A DNA stretch of 13,328 nucleotides from JAAYCI01 sp964370195 (GCA_964370195.1 CAYJIH010000043.1:1-13328); one strand, 5' to 3'; counted from the first letter of the stretch, positions 1 to 7,103 are shown. Notes: generated by a model not told the origin, from the letters alone. Numbers and translations: made by a program.

Positions 1-2
1 TT

Positions 3-65
3 ACAGCCTGCCTATTTCTTATTCTGTTGGCCATTTCGTTCGTGGGCATTTTTTTAAGTATGTAA
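3..65 (+). CDS. C-terminal fragment of a membrane protein (partial)
   Basis: The reading frame is open from the left edge to a TAA at 63-65 and gives about 20 residues ending FVGIFLSM. Almost all are hydrophobic (TACLFLILLAISFVGIFLSM), which reads as a final transmembrane helix with no cytoplasmic tail. The frame ends before a hairpin terminator at 123-152 and would converge with the tRNA-Ala gene. Too little is present to name a family, and a chance open frame of this length is possible. Confidence 0.4.
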   Translation, partial: TACLFLILLAISFVGIFLSM

Positions 66-122
66 ACCAGTATTCCACAAAGACAAGCAGTAAAACAACC
101 ATGCAAAAATATCATAAATACG

Positions 123-152
123 AAAAAACCACCAACATAAGTTGATGGTTTT
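123..152 (-). terminator. Rho-independent terminator of the tRNA-Ala gene
   Basis: A 12-bp stem (125-136 with 141-152, one G-U pair on the minus strand) closes a 4-base loop and is followed on the minus strand by six T. It begins two bases after the encoded CCA of the tRNA gene. On the plus strand the stem is followed by only a few T, so it could weakly stop the gene entering from the left as well. Confidence 0.8.
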
Positions 153-153
153 C

Positions 154-229
154 TGGTGGAGATGAGGGGGATCGAACCCCTTACCTCTTGACTGCCAGTC
201 AAGCGCTCTCCCAGGTGAGCTACACCCCC
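154..229 (-). tRNA. tRNA-Ala, anticodon GGC
   Basis: The minus strand folds as a complete 76-base cloverleaf with encoded CCA. The acceptor stem is GGGGGTG with CATCTCC and has a G3-U70 wobble, the known alanine identity element. The D arm is GCTC/GAGC, the anticodon arm is CTTGA-CTGGCAG-TCAAG with anticodon GGC (reads GCC), and the T arm is AGGGG-TTCGATC-CCCCT. It appears as a single gene with its own promoter and terminator, not part of a tRNA cluster within the window. Confidence 0.97.
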
Positions 230-272
230 ATGACATGAAATCATGTGCACTTCATATTTCCAGCGCACATCT

Positions 273-301
273 ATTTTATCAAATTATATGTTCATTGTCA
301 A
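273..301 (-). promoter_or_regulatory. Promoter of the tRNA-Ala gene
   Basis: On the minus strand a perfect TTGACA -35 box (301-296) is followed by a 17-base spacer and a TAAAAT -10 box (278-273). Predicted transcription starts near 266, leaving a short 5' leader of about 35 bases to be processed off before the tRNA at 229. The near-consensus boxes suit a strongly expressed stable RNA. Confidence 0.85.
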
Positions 302-484
302 GGCTTTTTTAATTTTAATTTAATTGTTTATCATTCGCCTCTCTTCTCTTACAAATAGGTTGCTTTCACCGCCCTAAATACATTTCTCAAAGAAAACATG
401 TTTCTATATGCACACACCCAATCATCTACACTCCTCCTGTATCAAAAGCCCTAAAGAAGCACAAAAACCACCATTCCATACAAA

Positions 485-513
485 TTCACTTTACATATAT
501 GCTATACTATAAA
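485..513 (+). promoter_or_regulatory. Probable promoter of deoB
   Basis: Two overlapping readings are possible. One is an extended -10 (TG at 500-501, then TATACT at 503-508) without a clear -35. The other is TTCACT (485-490), 17 bases, then TATAAA (508-513). Both put the start of transcription near 515-520, about 35 bases before the deoB start codon. No operator-like palindrome is obvious around it. Confidence 0.55.
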
Positions 514-553
514 TAAAACCCATTTCAATTTATGAAATAAAGAAAGGATTACT

Positions 554-1735
554 ATGGCGAAGCGAGTATTTGTAATTGTTTTAGATAGCTTTGGAATTGG
601 TGGCGCACATGATGCAGCTGTATACGCCGATGAGGGAAGCAACACTTTGGCTGCCGTGGCAAAAAGCGAACTGTTTTCTGTCCCTTGTATGCAAGAATTA
701 GGGCTGCTGCATATTGACAACGTAACAGCTTCTCCCCCTGCGCAAATGCCAAAGGGCGCTTTTTCCCGATTGATAGAAAAAAGCTGTGGTAAAGATACCA
801 CAATAGGCCATTGGGAATTGGCCGGTATAGTAAGCAAAACGCCTTTACCCACTTTCCCAGATGGATTCCCCAAAAAACTCATGCAAGCATTTGAGGATAA
901 AATCAAATGCAAAACCCTATGTGGGCTTCCGTATTCTGGCACAAAATTACTGCAAGATTATGGGCAAGAACACATGGCCACCGGCGCGCCCATAATCTAT
1001 ACAAGTGCGGATAGCGTTTTTCAAATAGCGGCACATGAACGCATCATTCCTGTAGAAACATTATATCGTATGTGTGAGCAAACCCGTGAATTATTGCAAG
1101 GAGACTGGGGGGTGGGCCGCGTAATTGCCCGTCCGTTTGAAGGGGAAACCCCTGATACATTTAAAAGAACCTCACGCCGGCATGATTATTCATTGCCACC
1201 ACCAAAAAAAACAACGCTGGACTATATGAAAGAAGCTGGATTTGATGTAATTGCCGTGGGTAAAATTTACGATATTTTTGCAGGATCTGGTGTTACGAAT
1301 AGCATAAAAACCGGTGGCAACCAAATAGGCATGGAGGAAACCATGCGCCTTGTCAACGAAGACTTTGAAGGACTTTGTTTTGTGAATTTAGTGGATTTTG
1401 ATATGCTATACGGCCACCGCAACGATGTGAACGGCTATGCGGCTGCCCTAAGTGCATTTGATAATTGGCTAAAACATTTTCTGCCCTGTTTACGTGAAGA
1501 GGATCTATTGATGATCACCGCAGACCATGGCTGTGACCCCTCCACGCCTTCCACAGACCATAGCAGGGAAAATGTTCCCCTGCTGGTAGCAGGCCCTTGC
1601 GTATTGCCCGGTGTCAACTTAGGCATACAGCATGGTTTCGGCTGTGTAGGCAGCACTATTTTAGACTATTTTGGCTTGCCAAACACCGTAGACGGCGAAA
1701 GTCTTCTTCTGGAATTTTTGAAAATTAAGCGTTAA
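554..1735 (+). CDS. deoB: Phosphopentomutase
   Basis: DeoB interconverts ribose 1-phosphate (or deoxyribose 1-phosphate) and the 5-phosphate in the cytoplasm, linking nucleoside salvage to the pentose phosphate pathway. The 393-residue length fits the family. Visible alkaline-phosphatase-superfamily features are VLDSFGIGG with metal ligand D11, the DTTIGHWE motif near 81-88 that carries the phosphorylated threonine (T82 or T83), VDFDMLYGHR (D283, H288) and TADHGCDP (D324, H325) with H336 in TDHSRE. These match the Mn-binding residues known from the Bacillus enzyme. The ATG has AGAAAGGA five bases upstream. It stands alone on the plus strand, without nucleoside phosphorylase or deoC beside it, and converges on the YigZ-family gene 24 bases away with no clear U-tract terminator between them. 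Confidence 0.96.
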   Translation: MAKRVFVIVLDSFGIGGAHDAAVYADEGSNTLAAVAKSELFSVPCMQELGLLHIDNVTASPPAQMPKGAFSRLIEKSCGKDTTIGHWELAGIVSKTPLPTFPDGFPKKLMQAFEDKIKCKTLCGLPYSGTKLLQDYGQEHMATGAPIIYTSADSVFQIAAHERIIPVETLYRMCEQTRELLQGDWGVGRVIARPFEGETPDTFKRTSRRHDYSLPPPKKTTLDYMKEAGFDVIAVGKIYDIFAGSGVTNSIKTGGNQIGMEETMRLVNEDFEGLCFVNLVDFDMLYGHRNDVNGYAAALSAFDNWLKHFLPCLREEDLLMITADHGCDPSTPSTDHSRENVPLLVAGPCVLPGVNLGIQHGFGCVGSTILDYFGLPNTVDGESLLLEFLKIKR

Positions 1736-1759
1736 GGCACGGCCATTCATGCACATCGG

Positions 1760-2380
1760 CTAAAACGCAGTATGAAATGGTTCACCAACATGTAGCTGTA
1801 CACTTCCACTTGAAAGCTCTTGTATTTGCTCTGCCAAAAGCACTTCTTCCCCCGCAGGCAAAACAGCCTGTATTTGCACATTTTCTGCAAATACAGGCTC
1901 TTTCATTTGTGCACCTGCTTGCAAAAAAACACGATTCAACTGTTCATACAGTGCATACGGCAGATGGAGCGTAAGTGGCACACATAGGCGCATATACACA
2001 AAGCCGGCTTTCTCTAACGTGGCTTTTGCACAATGTGTATATGCACGCACCAGCCCGCCCGTTCCCAAAAGTGTGCCACCAAAGTAGCGTGTCACCACCA
2101 AAACCACATCCGTCACCTCATCGCCTTGCAGTACTGAAAGCACCGGCAAGCCGGCTGTTTTTGCAGGCTCTCCGTCATCTGAATAGCGCTGCCTATTTTC
2201 CGTTCTCAAGCGATACGCATATACATTATGGCTTGCTGTGCGGTGCTTTGCCTGCACTTCATGCAATACAGCAAGCGCTTCCTCTTCGCTACATACAGGG
2301 GCAATATGCCCTATAAATTCACTTTTTTTCTCTATCAACGAAGCGGTGGCTGGTTTTGCCACACTTTTATAATCTTCCAA
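1760..2380 (-). CDS. yigZ: YigZ/IMPACT family protein (UPF0029 + DUF1949)
   Basis: This 206-residue protein has the full bacterial YigZ architecture. The N-terminal UPF0029/IMPACT domain (about 15-122) contains HNVYAYRL, YSDDGEPAKTAG (66-77) and VVTRYFGGTLLGTGGLVRAY (95-114). A C-terminal DUF1949 ferredoxin-like domain spans about 135-195. Family members bind RNA or ribosome-associated factors in eukaryotes; the bacterial role is not settled and a translation-stress role is only inferred. The start is a TTG chosen because GGGGG (2386-2390) lies five bases upstream and the protein then begins MEDYKSVAKPA. It lies directly after rpmE, separated by a strong terminator with no evident promoter of its own, so expression may depend on read-through. 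A 14-bp hairpin lies inside its coding sequence. Confidence 0.93.
   Translation of the reverse strand: MEDYKSVAKPATASLIEKKSEFIGHIAPVCSEEEALAVLHEVQAKHRTASHNVYAYRLRTENRQRYSDDGEPAKTAGLPVLSVLQGDEVTDVVLVVTRYFGGTLLGTGGLVRAYTHCAKATLEKAGFVYMRLCVPLTLHLPYALYEQLNRVFLQAGAQMKEPVFAENVQIQAVLPAGEEVLLAEQIQELSSGSVQLHVGEPFHTAF
1865..1899. repeat. Perfect 14-bp inverted repeat inside the YigZ-family gene
   Basis: AGCCTGTATTTGCA (1865-1878) and its exact complement (1886-1899) flank a 7-base loop. In the gene it encodes residues around 160-172 (EPVFAENVQIQA). A 14-bp perfect stem is unusual inside coding sequence. On the plus strand it lies 130 bases downstream of the deoB stop, so it might terminate or stabilise deoB read-through; on the minus strand it is followed by GTTTT, a weak U tract. 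Confidence 0.6.
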
Positions 2381-2401
2381 GTTAGCCCCCTTTTATGATA
2401 C

Positions 2402-2434
2402 AAAAAACCGGTGGCACCTGTGGCCACCGGTTTT
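2402..2434 (-). terminator. Rho-independent terminator after rpmE
   Basis: On the minus strand a perfect 12-bp stem (AAAACCGGTGGC with its complement) closes a 7-base loop and ends in six T. It begins 10 bases after the rpmE stop. It ends only about 10 bases before the ribosome binding site of the YigZ-family gene, so it sits between the two genes as a strong stop or attenuator. Confidence 0.9.
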
Positions 2435-2443
2435 GAATGCTCG

Positions 2444-2659
2444 CTATTTTCCAGCGTTTTCCGAAAGATTGAAGCGCTTTTTGAAACGGTCCACACGTCC
2501 GCCAGTGTCCACAAGTTTTTGTTTTCCTGTGTAGAAAGGATGGCATTTGTTGCACACCTCTACGTGGATACTATCAACAGTAGAGCAAGTTTCAAAGCTG
2601 TTTCCGCAAGCACATGTTACTGCACATGCATCATACTTCGGATGGATTCCTTCTTTCAT
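2444..2659 (-). CDS. rpmE: 50S ribosomal protein L31 (zinc-binding type)
   Basis: L31 is a small protein of the large ribosomal subunit at the bridge with the small subunit. The 71-residue product MKEGIHPKYDACAVTCACGN... carries the Zn-binding cysteines C16, C18, C36 and C39 (CxC and CNKC) and the conserved HPFYTG and GRVDRFKKRF segments. It is therefore the C+ form, not the zinc-free paralogue. The frame is open upstream, but GAGGTG eight bases before the ATG at 2659 and the universal MKEGIHP start decide this codon. It has its own promoter, a leader of about 90 bases and a strong terminator, so it behaves as a single-gene unit. Confidence 0.97.
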   Translation of the reverse strand: MKEGIHPKYDACAVTCACGNSFETCSTVDSIHVEVCNKCHPFYTGKQKLVDTGGRVDRFKKRFNLSENAGK

Positions 2660-2721
2660 CTGTATCACCTCACTGATTGCCGTATTCTCCGCCATTTATC
2701 TAGCGTAAGAGAAAACGGGGT

Positions 2722-2748
2722 TCAAAGCAAACACATCATTTGCTTTAA
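2722..2748 (-). ncRNA. Hairpin in the rpmE mRNA leader, candidate L31 leader
   Basis: Within the predicted 5' leader (about 2753 to 2660) the minus strand has a 10-bp stem, TTAAAGCAAA with TTTGCTTTGA (one G-U pair), and a 7-base loop TGATGTG. It lies near the 5' end of the transcript. Ribosomal-protein genes often carry leaders bound by their own product, and L31 leader motifs have been described in Firmicutes. Assignment to that motif is inference. Confidence 0.45.
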
Positions 2749-2759
2749 CGTACTTAAAT

Positions 2760-2788
2760 AATATAACACAAATTTGTGTAAAAAGCAA
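2760..2788 (-). promoter_or_regulatory. rpmE promoter
   Basis: On the minus strand TTGCTT (2788-2783), a 17-base spacer and TATATT (2765-2760) form a good vegetative promoter. Transcription would start near 2753. The -35 end lies only eight bases from the pgcA stop, so the promoter is squeezed between the two genes and pgcA read-through would run into it. Confidence 0.75.
2766..2779. promoter_or_regulatory. 14-bp palindrome in the rpmE promoter spacer, possible operator
   Basis: ACACAAATTTGTGT is a perfect palindrome that fills most of the spacer between the -35 and -10 boxes, a classic place for a repressor site. No regulator is identified, and an AT-rich palindrome this size can also arise by chance. 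Confidence 0.4.
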
Positions 2789-2795
2789 GAATTTT

Positions 2796-4508
2796 TTATT
2801 TCATAATGGGTGTCATTGCTTTTGCTAAGGCCGCTTGAATTTCCTTTGCTTTCGAAAGCCCGTCACCTTTTGTGGTATAGTAAATTTTGATTTTCGGTTC
2901 TGTGCCAGACGGGCGCACAATCACGCTATGGCCATCTTGCAAATGATACTCCAGTACATTGGATGTGGGCAGTGTGATTTTTTCCGATTCAGCCGTGGCG
3001 CAGTTGGTGCGAAGGCCGGTTTGGTAGTCTAGCACAGCCAACGTTTTATACCCTGCAATTTCAACCGGCGCCTCGCTACGTAAACGGCTCATAATGCCGC
3101 TCATTGTCTCCATGCCGGAAAGCCCTTCAAATGTAAAGCTATCAATCACAGACACATACCGCCCGTGTGTTTTATACAAATCCTGCATGGCAGAATAAAG
3201 GCTTTTGCCAATTGTTTTATAATAAGCTGCCATCTCGCAAATCAACATCGCAGCCACAATGCCATCTTTATCACGCACGTGGCTACCCGCAAGATAACCA
3301 TAGCTTTCTTCAAAACCAAAAACGAAACGTTCTACTTCATGTTTACTTTCTAATTTCCCAATTTCTTCGCCAATGTATTTAAACCCAGTCAAAACGCTCA
3401 TCAATTGCACACCATACATTTCGGCCACAGCGTCTGCCATTGGAGTAGAAACAAGGCTGCGCACCGCCACCGGGTGTTGTGGCAATGTGCCTTTTTCTTT
3501 ACGTCCTGCACAAATGTAATCAAGCAACAACACGCCTACTTCATTACCGCTCAATAATTGATACGCACCGGTTTCATCACGCACAGCAATACCAACACGG
3601 TCAGCATCCGGATCTGTTGCCAGCATCAAGTCGGCCTCTATTTTTTCAGCAAGACGCAGCCCAAGCTCCAGTGATTCACGCACCTCTGGGTTTGGATACG
3701 GCGCTGTGGGGAAATTCCCATCCGGCAACTCTTGTTCCGGCACTACGGTTACATCTTCGAATCCGATGTCGGCCAAAATACGACGCACCGGCAAATTGCC
3801 TGTGCCATTCAATGGCGAATACACCAGTTTCAGCCCTGCCTTTTCGGAAATTCCCGGGCGAACGCATTGTTTTTTTACCGCCGTATAAAACGCTTCCAGC
3901 ACCGAATCATCGATATATTGTATCTGCTTTTCTTGTACTGCTTTTTCAAAATCAACACATTGTACACCGTCAAACATATCACAAGCTTCAATTTCCAAAA
4001 GAACACCGTCTGCCACTTCAGTGCTAATTTGGCATCCATCGGCTCCGTATGCTTTATACCCGTTATATTTGGCTGGGTTATGGCTTGCCGTTACCATGAT
4101 ACCGGCATCACACTGCAAATGGCGTACTGCAAAACTCAACGCCGGCACCGGCTCTAACTGGCCATACAGAAATACAGAAATACCGTTTGCCGCCAGCACA
4201 CGGGCGGCTTCTTTGGCAAACAAATCACTTTTAATGCGGCTATCGTACGCTATGGCCACTTTCGGCTCTTTTACACTTTTTTTCAGGTATGCTGCAAGCC
4301 CCTGTGTGGCTCTGCGCACCGTATAAATGTTCATACGGTTCGTTCCCGCGCCAAGCACACCACGTAAACCGGCTGTACCAAATGATAAATCAATGGCAAA
4401 CCGCTCCTCAATTTCAGCGTCTTGCTGTGCAATAGCTGCAAGCTCTGTTTTTAAATCCGCATCTTCCAATGGTTGTGCCATCCAGCGTTTGTATGTTTCT
4501 AAATACAT
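2796..4508 (-). CDS. pgcA: Alpha-phosphoglucomutase / phosphohexomutase
   Basis: A cytoplasmic alpha-D-phosphohexomutase interconverting glucose 6-phosphate and glucose 1-phosphate, the entry to UDP-glucose and cell-envelope sugars; members of this subgroup may also accept mannose phosphate. The 570-residue form fits the family. Motifs in order are FGTAGLRG near 43-50, the phosphoserine loop TASHNP (serine 142), the Mg site DPDADR (299-304), the sugar-specificity loop GFEESYGY (398-405) and the phosphate-binding RPSGTEPK (532-539). The frame is open to a GTG at 4565, but GGAGG eight bases before the ATG at 4508 and the family-like start MYLETYKRW favour the shorter form. The leucine-rich-repeat gene ends 62 bases upstream on the same strand with no terminator seen, so co-transcription is possible. 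Confidence 0.93.
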   Translation of the reverse strand: MYLETYKRWMAQPLEDADLKTELAAIAQQDAEIEERFAIDLSFGTAGLRGVLGAGTNRMNIYTVRRATQGLAAYLKKSVKEPKVAIAYDSRIKSDLFAKEAARVLAANGISVFLYGQLEPVPALSFAVRHLQCDAGIMVTASHNPAKYNGYKAYGADGCQISTEVADGVLLEIEACDMFDGVQCVDFEKAVQEKQIQYIDDSVLEAFYTAVKKQCVRPGISEKAGLKLVYSPLNGTGNLPVRRILADIGFEDVTVVPEQELPDGNFPTAPYPNPEVRESLELGLRLAEKIEADLMLATDPDADRVGIAVRDETGAYQLLSGNEVGVLLLDYICAGRKEKGTLPQHPVAVRSLVSTPMADAVAEMYGVQLMSVLTGFKYIGEEIGKLESKHEVERFVFGFEESYGYLAGSHVRDKDGIVAAMLICEMAAYYKTIGKSLYSAMQDLYKTHGRYVSVIDSFTFEGLSGMETMSGIMSRLRSEAPVEIAGYKTLAVLDYQTGLRTNCATAESEKITLPTSNVLEYHLQDGHSVIVRPSGTEPKIKIYYTTKGDGLSKAKEIQAALAKAMTPIMK

Positions 4509-4570
4509 CCTGTATTCCTCCATCCCCAACGTAGGGTTACTTTTTAGCACCTGTTGCTTATACACCTAAT

Positions 4571-6004
4571 TTATGAACCATACTTTTGATAGTACCAAGT
4601 AGCCAACAACGTAAACAAAATGAATAGATAAAGTGCCACCGTGGTGGTCCACAACCATGATGGATACTCTCCTGCCACCACCGTTTCACTCTCTACTAGG
4701 CTTGCCGCACCGGCCGCTGCCAATGACGTATCCGCCTCTAAAATATCAAATTGCACACTCCCCTGCTCTCCGGTGGGTGCTGTATACACAATTTCTGTTT
4801 GTCCACTATTTTGGGCTACAAACGCCACATCTCCCTCTTCATAGTCGGCCGAAAAGTACGTTTCATCAAACACCCAATCCTCTATGTTTGTTCCTTCGCT
4901 GCCCACAGGCCGAATGTAGAGTGTCTCTCCCACGTGTAAACCATCTTCCGGCACACCTTCCAGCTCAAGCGCCAGCTGGGCAATCGCATCCGAAAGCTCG
5001 TTTGCCAAAACACTTTGCTCTATCGTACTCAAACTACGTGGCGAGCGTTCCGTAGCATCCTCTAAGGCCTGCTGCAACACTTGCCAGCTCTCTTCTGTAT
5101 ACATCACTTCTTCGCGTTCGTTTGCTTGTTCAATTAAAGGAAGAAGCGATAAATCTTCCGGTAAAACGGTGAGATAATACGTTTGGCTTGTGGTACTGGC
5201 ATACGTGCTAAACGGTAAACTGTACACAATTTTATACTCGCCCTCTTGGCTTGTATCCACCTCATTTACAATCGTATCATTAAAATAGATCACCGTAGAA
5301 ATTTCAATATCCTCTGCACGTGTCAACAGCCAATCCGGCCCTCTTTGCACAAGCGCTTCATAAGAAGTGCCATCGCGCGTTTCCAGCCGATACGGTGCAT
5401 CAAAAATATCGCCCGCAGTAATGGTGCCTCGGTTTCCGTTTGGCAATGTAAAGTACACTTTTGGACGTTGGCCTGACGCAAAACTAAGTACATTATGATC
5501 GTTTAAAAGGCTGGGATATTCTTTGGAGAAATCCAATGCGCAGTAAGCCAAACTATCTTTGCTAATTTGATAATGAACCGGCAAATCCAGCTCATCTAAC
5601 ATAGAGCACCCATAAAACAGTTCTGGGCTCATCACAAAATATTCCGGCAACAATACACTTGTTAACGTGCTACACCCACGAAAGGCGGCTTCGGCACATG
5701 TTCCGGTAAACTCTCGCAAATCCAGTGTGTGCACAGCAGACATTTGTTCACGCAAATACACGCCGTCTTCCGGGGTCAACTCCCCATTGCCAGAAATAGC
5801 CAAACGGGTAATATCTCTTACATCAAGCTGTGGATTTTGCTCTACCGCGTTTGCCATGGCACGTTCCAATGTAACGCCGGTGTCCACCCGCACACTATGC
5901 GGTGAGGCAAAAACAGGTATGCTTGGCACAAAAAACATAAGCAAAAGCATAACAATCAATGAAACAGAAAAAAAACGAATTTTTGGCATAGTACTTGTAT
6001 ACAA
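4571..6004 (-). CDS. Secreted leucine-rich-repeat/FIVAR protein with C-terminal membrane anchor
   Basis: A 477-residue exported protein of unknown function. An N-terminal signal peptide (about 1-33, KIR followed by a long hydrophobic stretch and VFA-SP cleavage) leads to BspA-like LRR_5 repeats at about 81-156 (HTLDLREFTGT, FRGCSTLTSVLLPE, FYGCSMLDELDLP). A beta-rich stretch with GEYKIVYS follows, then a FIVAR-like helical segment near 286-346, another beta-rich stretch, and one transmembrane helix (WLWTTTVALYLFILFTLLATW, about 450-470) with a short basic tail. It is thus membrane-anchored, not sortase-anchored. The start is a TTG at 6004 with GGAGG seven bases upstream; the next ATG (5989) is too far from it. 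A surface adhesion or wall-binding role is inferred. It precedes pgcA. Confidence 0.8.
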   Translation of the reverse strand: MYTSTMPKIRFFSVSLIVMLLLMFFVPSIPVFASPHSVRVDTGVTLERAMANAVEQNPQLDVRDITRLAISGNGELTPEDGVYLREQMSAVHTLDLREFTGTCAEAAFRGCSTLTSVLLPEYFVMSPELFYGCSMLDELDLPVHYQISKDSLAYCALDFSKEYPSLLNDHNVLSFASGQRPKVYFTLPNGNRGTITAGDIFDAPYRLETRDGTSYEALVQRGPDWLLTRAEDIEISTVIYFNDTIVNEVDTSQEGEYKIVYSLPFSTYASTTSQTYYLTVLPEDLSLLPLIEQANEREEVMYTEESWQVLQQALEDATERSPRSLSTIEQSVLANELSDAIAQLALELEGVPEDGLHVGETLYIRPVGSEGTNIEDWVFDETYFSADYEEGDVAFVAQNSGQTEIVYTAPTGEQGSVQFDILEADTSLAAAGAASLVESETVVAGEYPSWLWTTTVALYLFILFTLLATWYYQKYGS

Positions 6005-6221
6005 TGGGTTTCCTCCGAGTGGTTTCAAGGCATACTTACATCTATTTCCTAAAACAGACACATCAACTCTATTTTACATTACATTTTTTCGCCGTTTTAT
6101 AGGGCACATTGATACAAAACAGCTAAACATACGCCAAAAAAATGCATTCCCCAAAAAATAAAACTGCCTTTTTAAACATGCGTTTCAAATAAATCAAAAT
6201 CATTTACTACAAATCTCTTCT

Positions 6222-6250
6222 ATCATAGCAAAAAAAAAAGATTTTCGCAA
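6222..6250 (-). promoter_or_regulatory. Candidate promoter of the leucine-rich-repeat gene
   Basis: On the minus strand TTGCGA (6250-6245), 17 bases and TATGAT (6227-6222) with a TG extension give a good promoter. Transcription would start near 6215, leaving an AT-rich untranslated leader of about 210 bases before the TTG at 6004. I found no known riboswitch fold in that leader. Confidence 0.6.
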
Positions 6251-6283
6251 CGCTTGTTTACGAGTTTTTTCAAAAGTACACAA

Positions 6284-6312
6284 AATAAAAAAGCCGCCAA
6301 AACGACGGCTTT
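6284..6312 (-). terminator. Rho-independent terminator after the yjfB-like gene
   Basis: On the minus strand a 9-bp stem (AAAGCCGTC with GGCGGCTTT, one G-U pair) closes a 5-base loop and is followed by TTTTTTATTTT. It ends the DUF2569/yjfB-like unit and separates it from the promoter of the leucine-rich-repeat gene 35 bases further on. Confidence 0.85.
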
Positions 6313-6358
6313 GGGAAAAGAAGGCCTTCGCCTGCATTTCCTTCTTTTTTACAACACT

Positions 6359-6541
6359 TTATGCACGAATATCCATGAGTTGGCCAAACGAAGGCGCCTG
6401 TGCCGTGGGCAACATATCCATAACGCCCTGCATTTGAATTTCGGTCATATCCATCGCTTTACTTGCCACCGCCAAGGATGCTTGTTGCATCACCTGTGCT
6501 TGGGAGTACGCCATAGACATAGCAGCAATATCCATATACAA
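6359..6541 (-). CDS. yjfB: YjfB-like putative motility protein
   Basis: The 60-residue product MYMDIAAMSMAYSQAQVMQQASLAVASKAMD... has the pattern of the small YjfB family: an N-terminal MDIAAMSMA helix, a Gln-rich amphipathic helix and a conserved MDMTEIQ..GVMDMLPTAQ middle. Family members occur in flagellated Bacillota and are annotated as putative motility proteins; the mechanism is unknown. GGAGG lies six bases before the chosen ATG and 12 before the in-frame ATG two codons later, which is the usual family start. It follows the DUF2569 gene by 28 bases and ends at a terminator. No flagellar gene is present nearby, so it is an orphan here. Confidence 0.8.
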   Translation of the reverse strand: MYMDIAAMSMAYSQAQVMQQASLAVASKAMDMTEIQMQGVMDMLPTAQAPSFGQLMDIRA

Positions 6542-6569
6542 AACCTCCTTTCAAATAAAACAATCAATT

Positions 6570-7103
6570 TTACGCAGATGGGTTATTGCGTGGATCAAAC
6601 GTGTACGCCACTCTGCGTGATTTATTAAAATACACAAGCCACGCAATTTGCATACCAACACCGGCAAAGCAAGATACCAACAAAACAACCCCGGCAATCG
6701 AAAGCATATATGTCGTAAAATACGGCACATAAGTCTGCACTTCTGCCATCAATTCCGGCCCAGCATTGCCCGCAACTATAAGCAGTAAAATAGCACTTAC
6801 CAATAGCATCAAATAAGACAAAAACATAAGCACAGACTGAAAATAAAACCACTTTTTAAACCGAATATCCCTTTGCACCATAAAGTAAATAATCATAACA
6901 GCGGGCAAAATACTGGTTACTGCCGTTATCAGCATTTGCAAAACAGAAAAAGTACCCATTATAATGCTACCGAAAAGGCTTACCACAGAACTCGCAAGCC
7001 CCAAACAATTCAATATGAAAAAAAACAATAACCAGCCGCCCAATGCCACTTTTTTTACAGGAAATGCCGGCTGTGTATTTGCCACATTCGGGTTCACGTC
7101 CAT
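6570..7103 (-). CDS. DUF2569-like four-helix membrane protein
   Basis: A 177-residue integral membrane protein with four hydrophobic segments, near residues 21-45, 51-76, 87-111 and 129-160. The start of helix 1 (GGWLLFF) and the C-terminal IAWLVYFNKSRRVAYTF resemble DUF2569 proteins, whose function is unknown. The open frame extends 11 codons further, but a very strong AAGGGGGGTGA seven bases before the ATG at 7103 decides the start. It has its own promoter and is probably co-transcribed with the yjfB-like gene. Confidence 0.72.
   Translation of the reverse strand: MDVNPNVANTQPAFPVKKVALGGWLLFFFILNCLGLASSVVSLFGSIIMGTFSVLQMLITAVTSILPAVMIIYFMVQRDIRFKKWFYFQSVLMFLSYLMLLVSAILLLIVAGNAGPELMAEVQTYVPYFTTYMLSIAGVVLLVSCFAGVGMQIAWLVYFNKSRRVAYTFDPRNNPSA

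Noticed and set aside
1..49. A minus-strand frame starting at 49 (MPTNEMANRIRNRQAV) that might be the start of a gene, perhaps an integrase beside the tRNA.
   Set aside because: No ribosome binding site precedes it, and the opposite strand reads as a clean hydrophobic C-terminal helix ending in a stop. There is no attachment-site repeat of the tRNA 3' end in the window.
2468..2485. TTGAAGCGCTTTTT resembling a catabolite-control (cre) site.
   Set aside because: It lies inside the 3' part of rpmE coding sequence, deviates from the consensus spacing, and is not near a promoter.
2411..4569. Several plus-strand open frames of 60-180 codons opposite rpmE and pgcA.
   Set aside because: They lack ribosome binding sites, have improbable compositions (rich in His, Cys, Pro) and lie opposite genes with clear family motifs, so they are antisense shadows.
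6314..6352. AAAAGAAGG and its complement around 15 bases, a second possible terminator after the yjfB-like gene.
   Set aside because: The loop is long and the stem weak next to the clear terminator at 6284-6312, so I did not list it separately.
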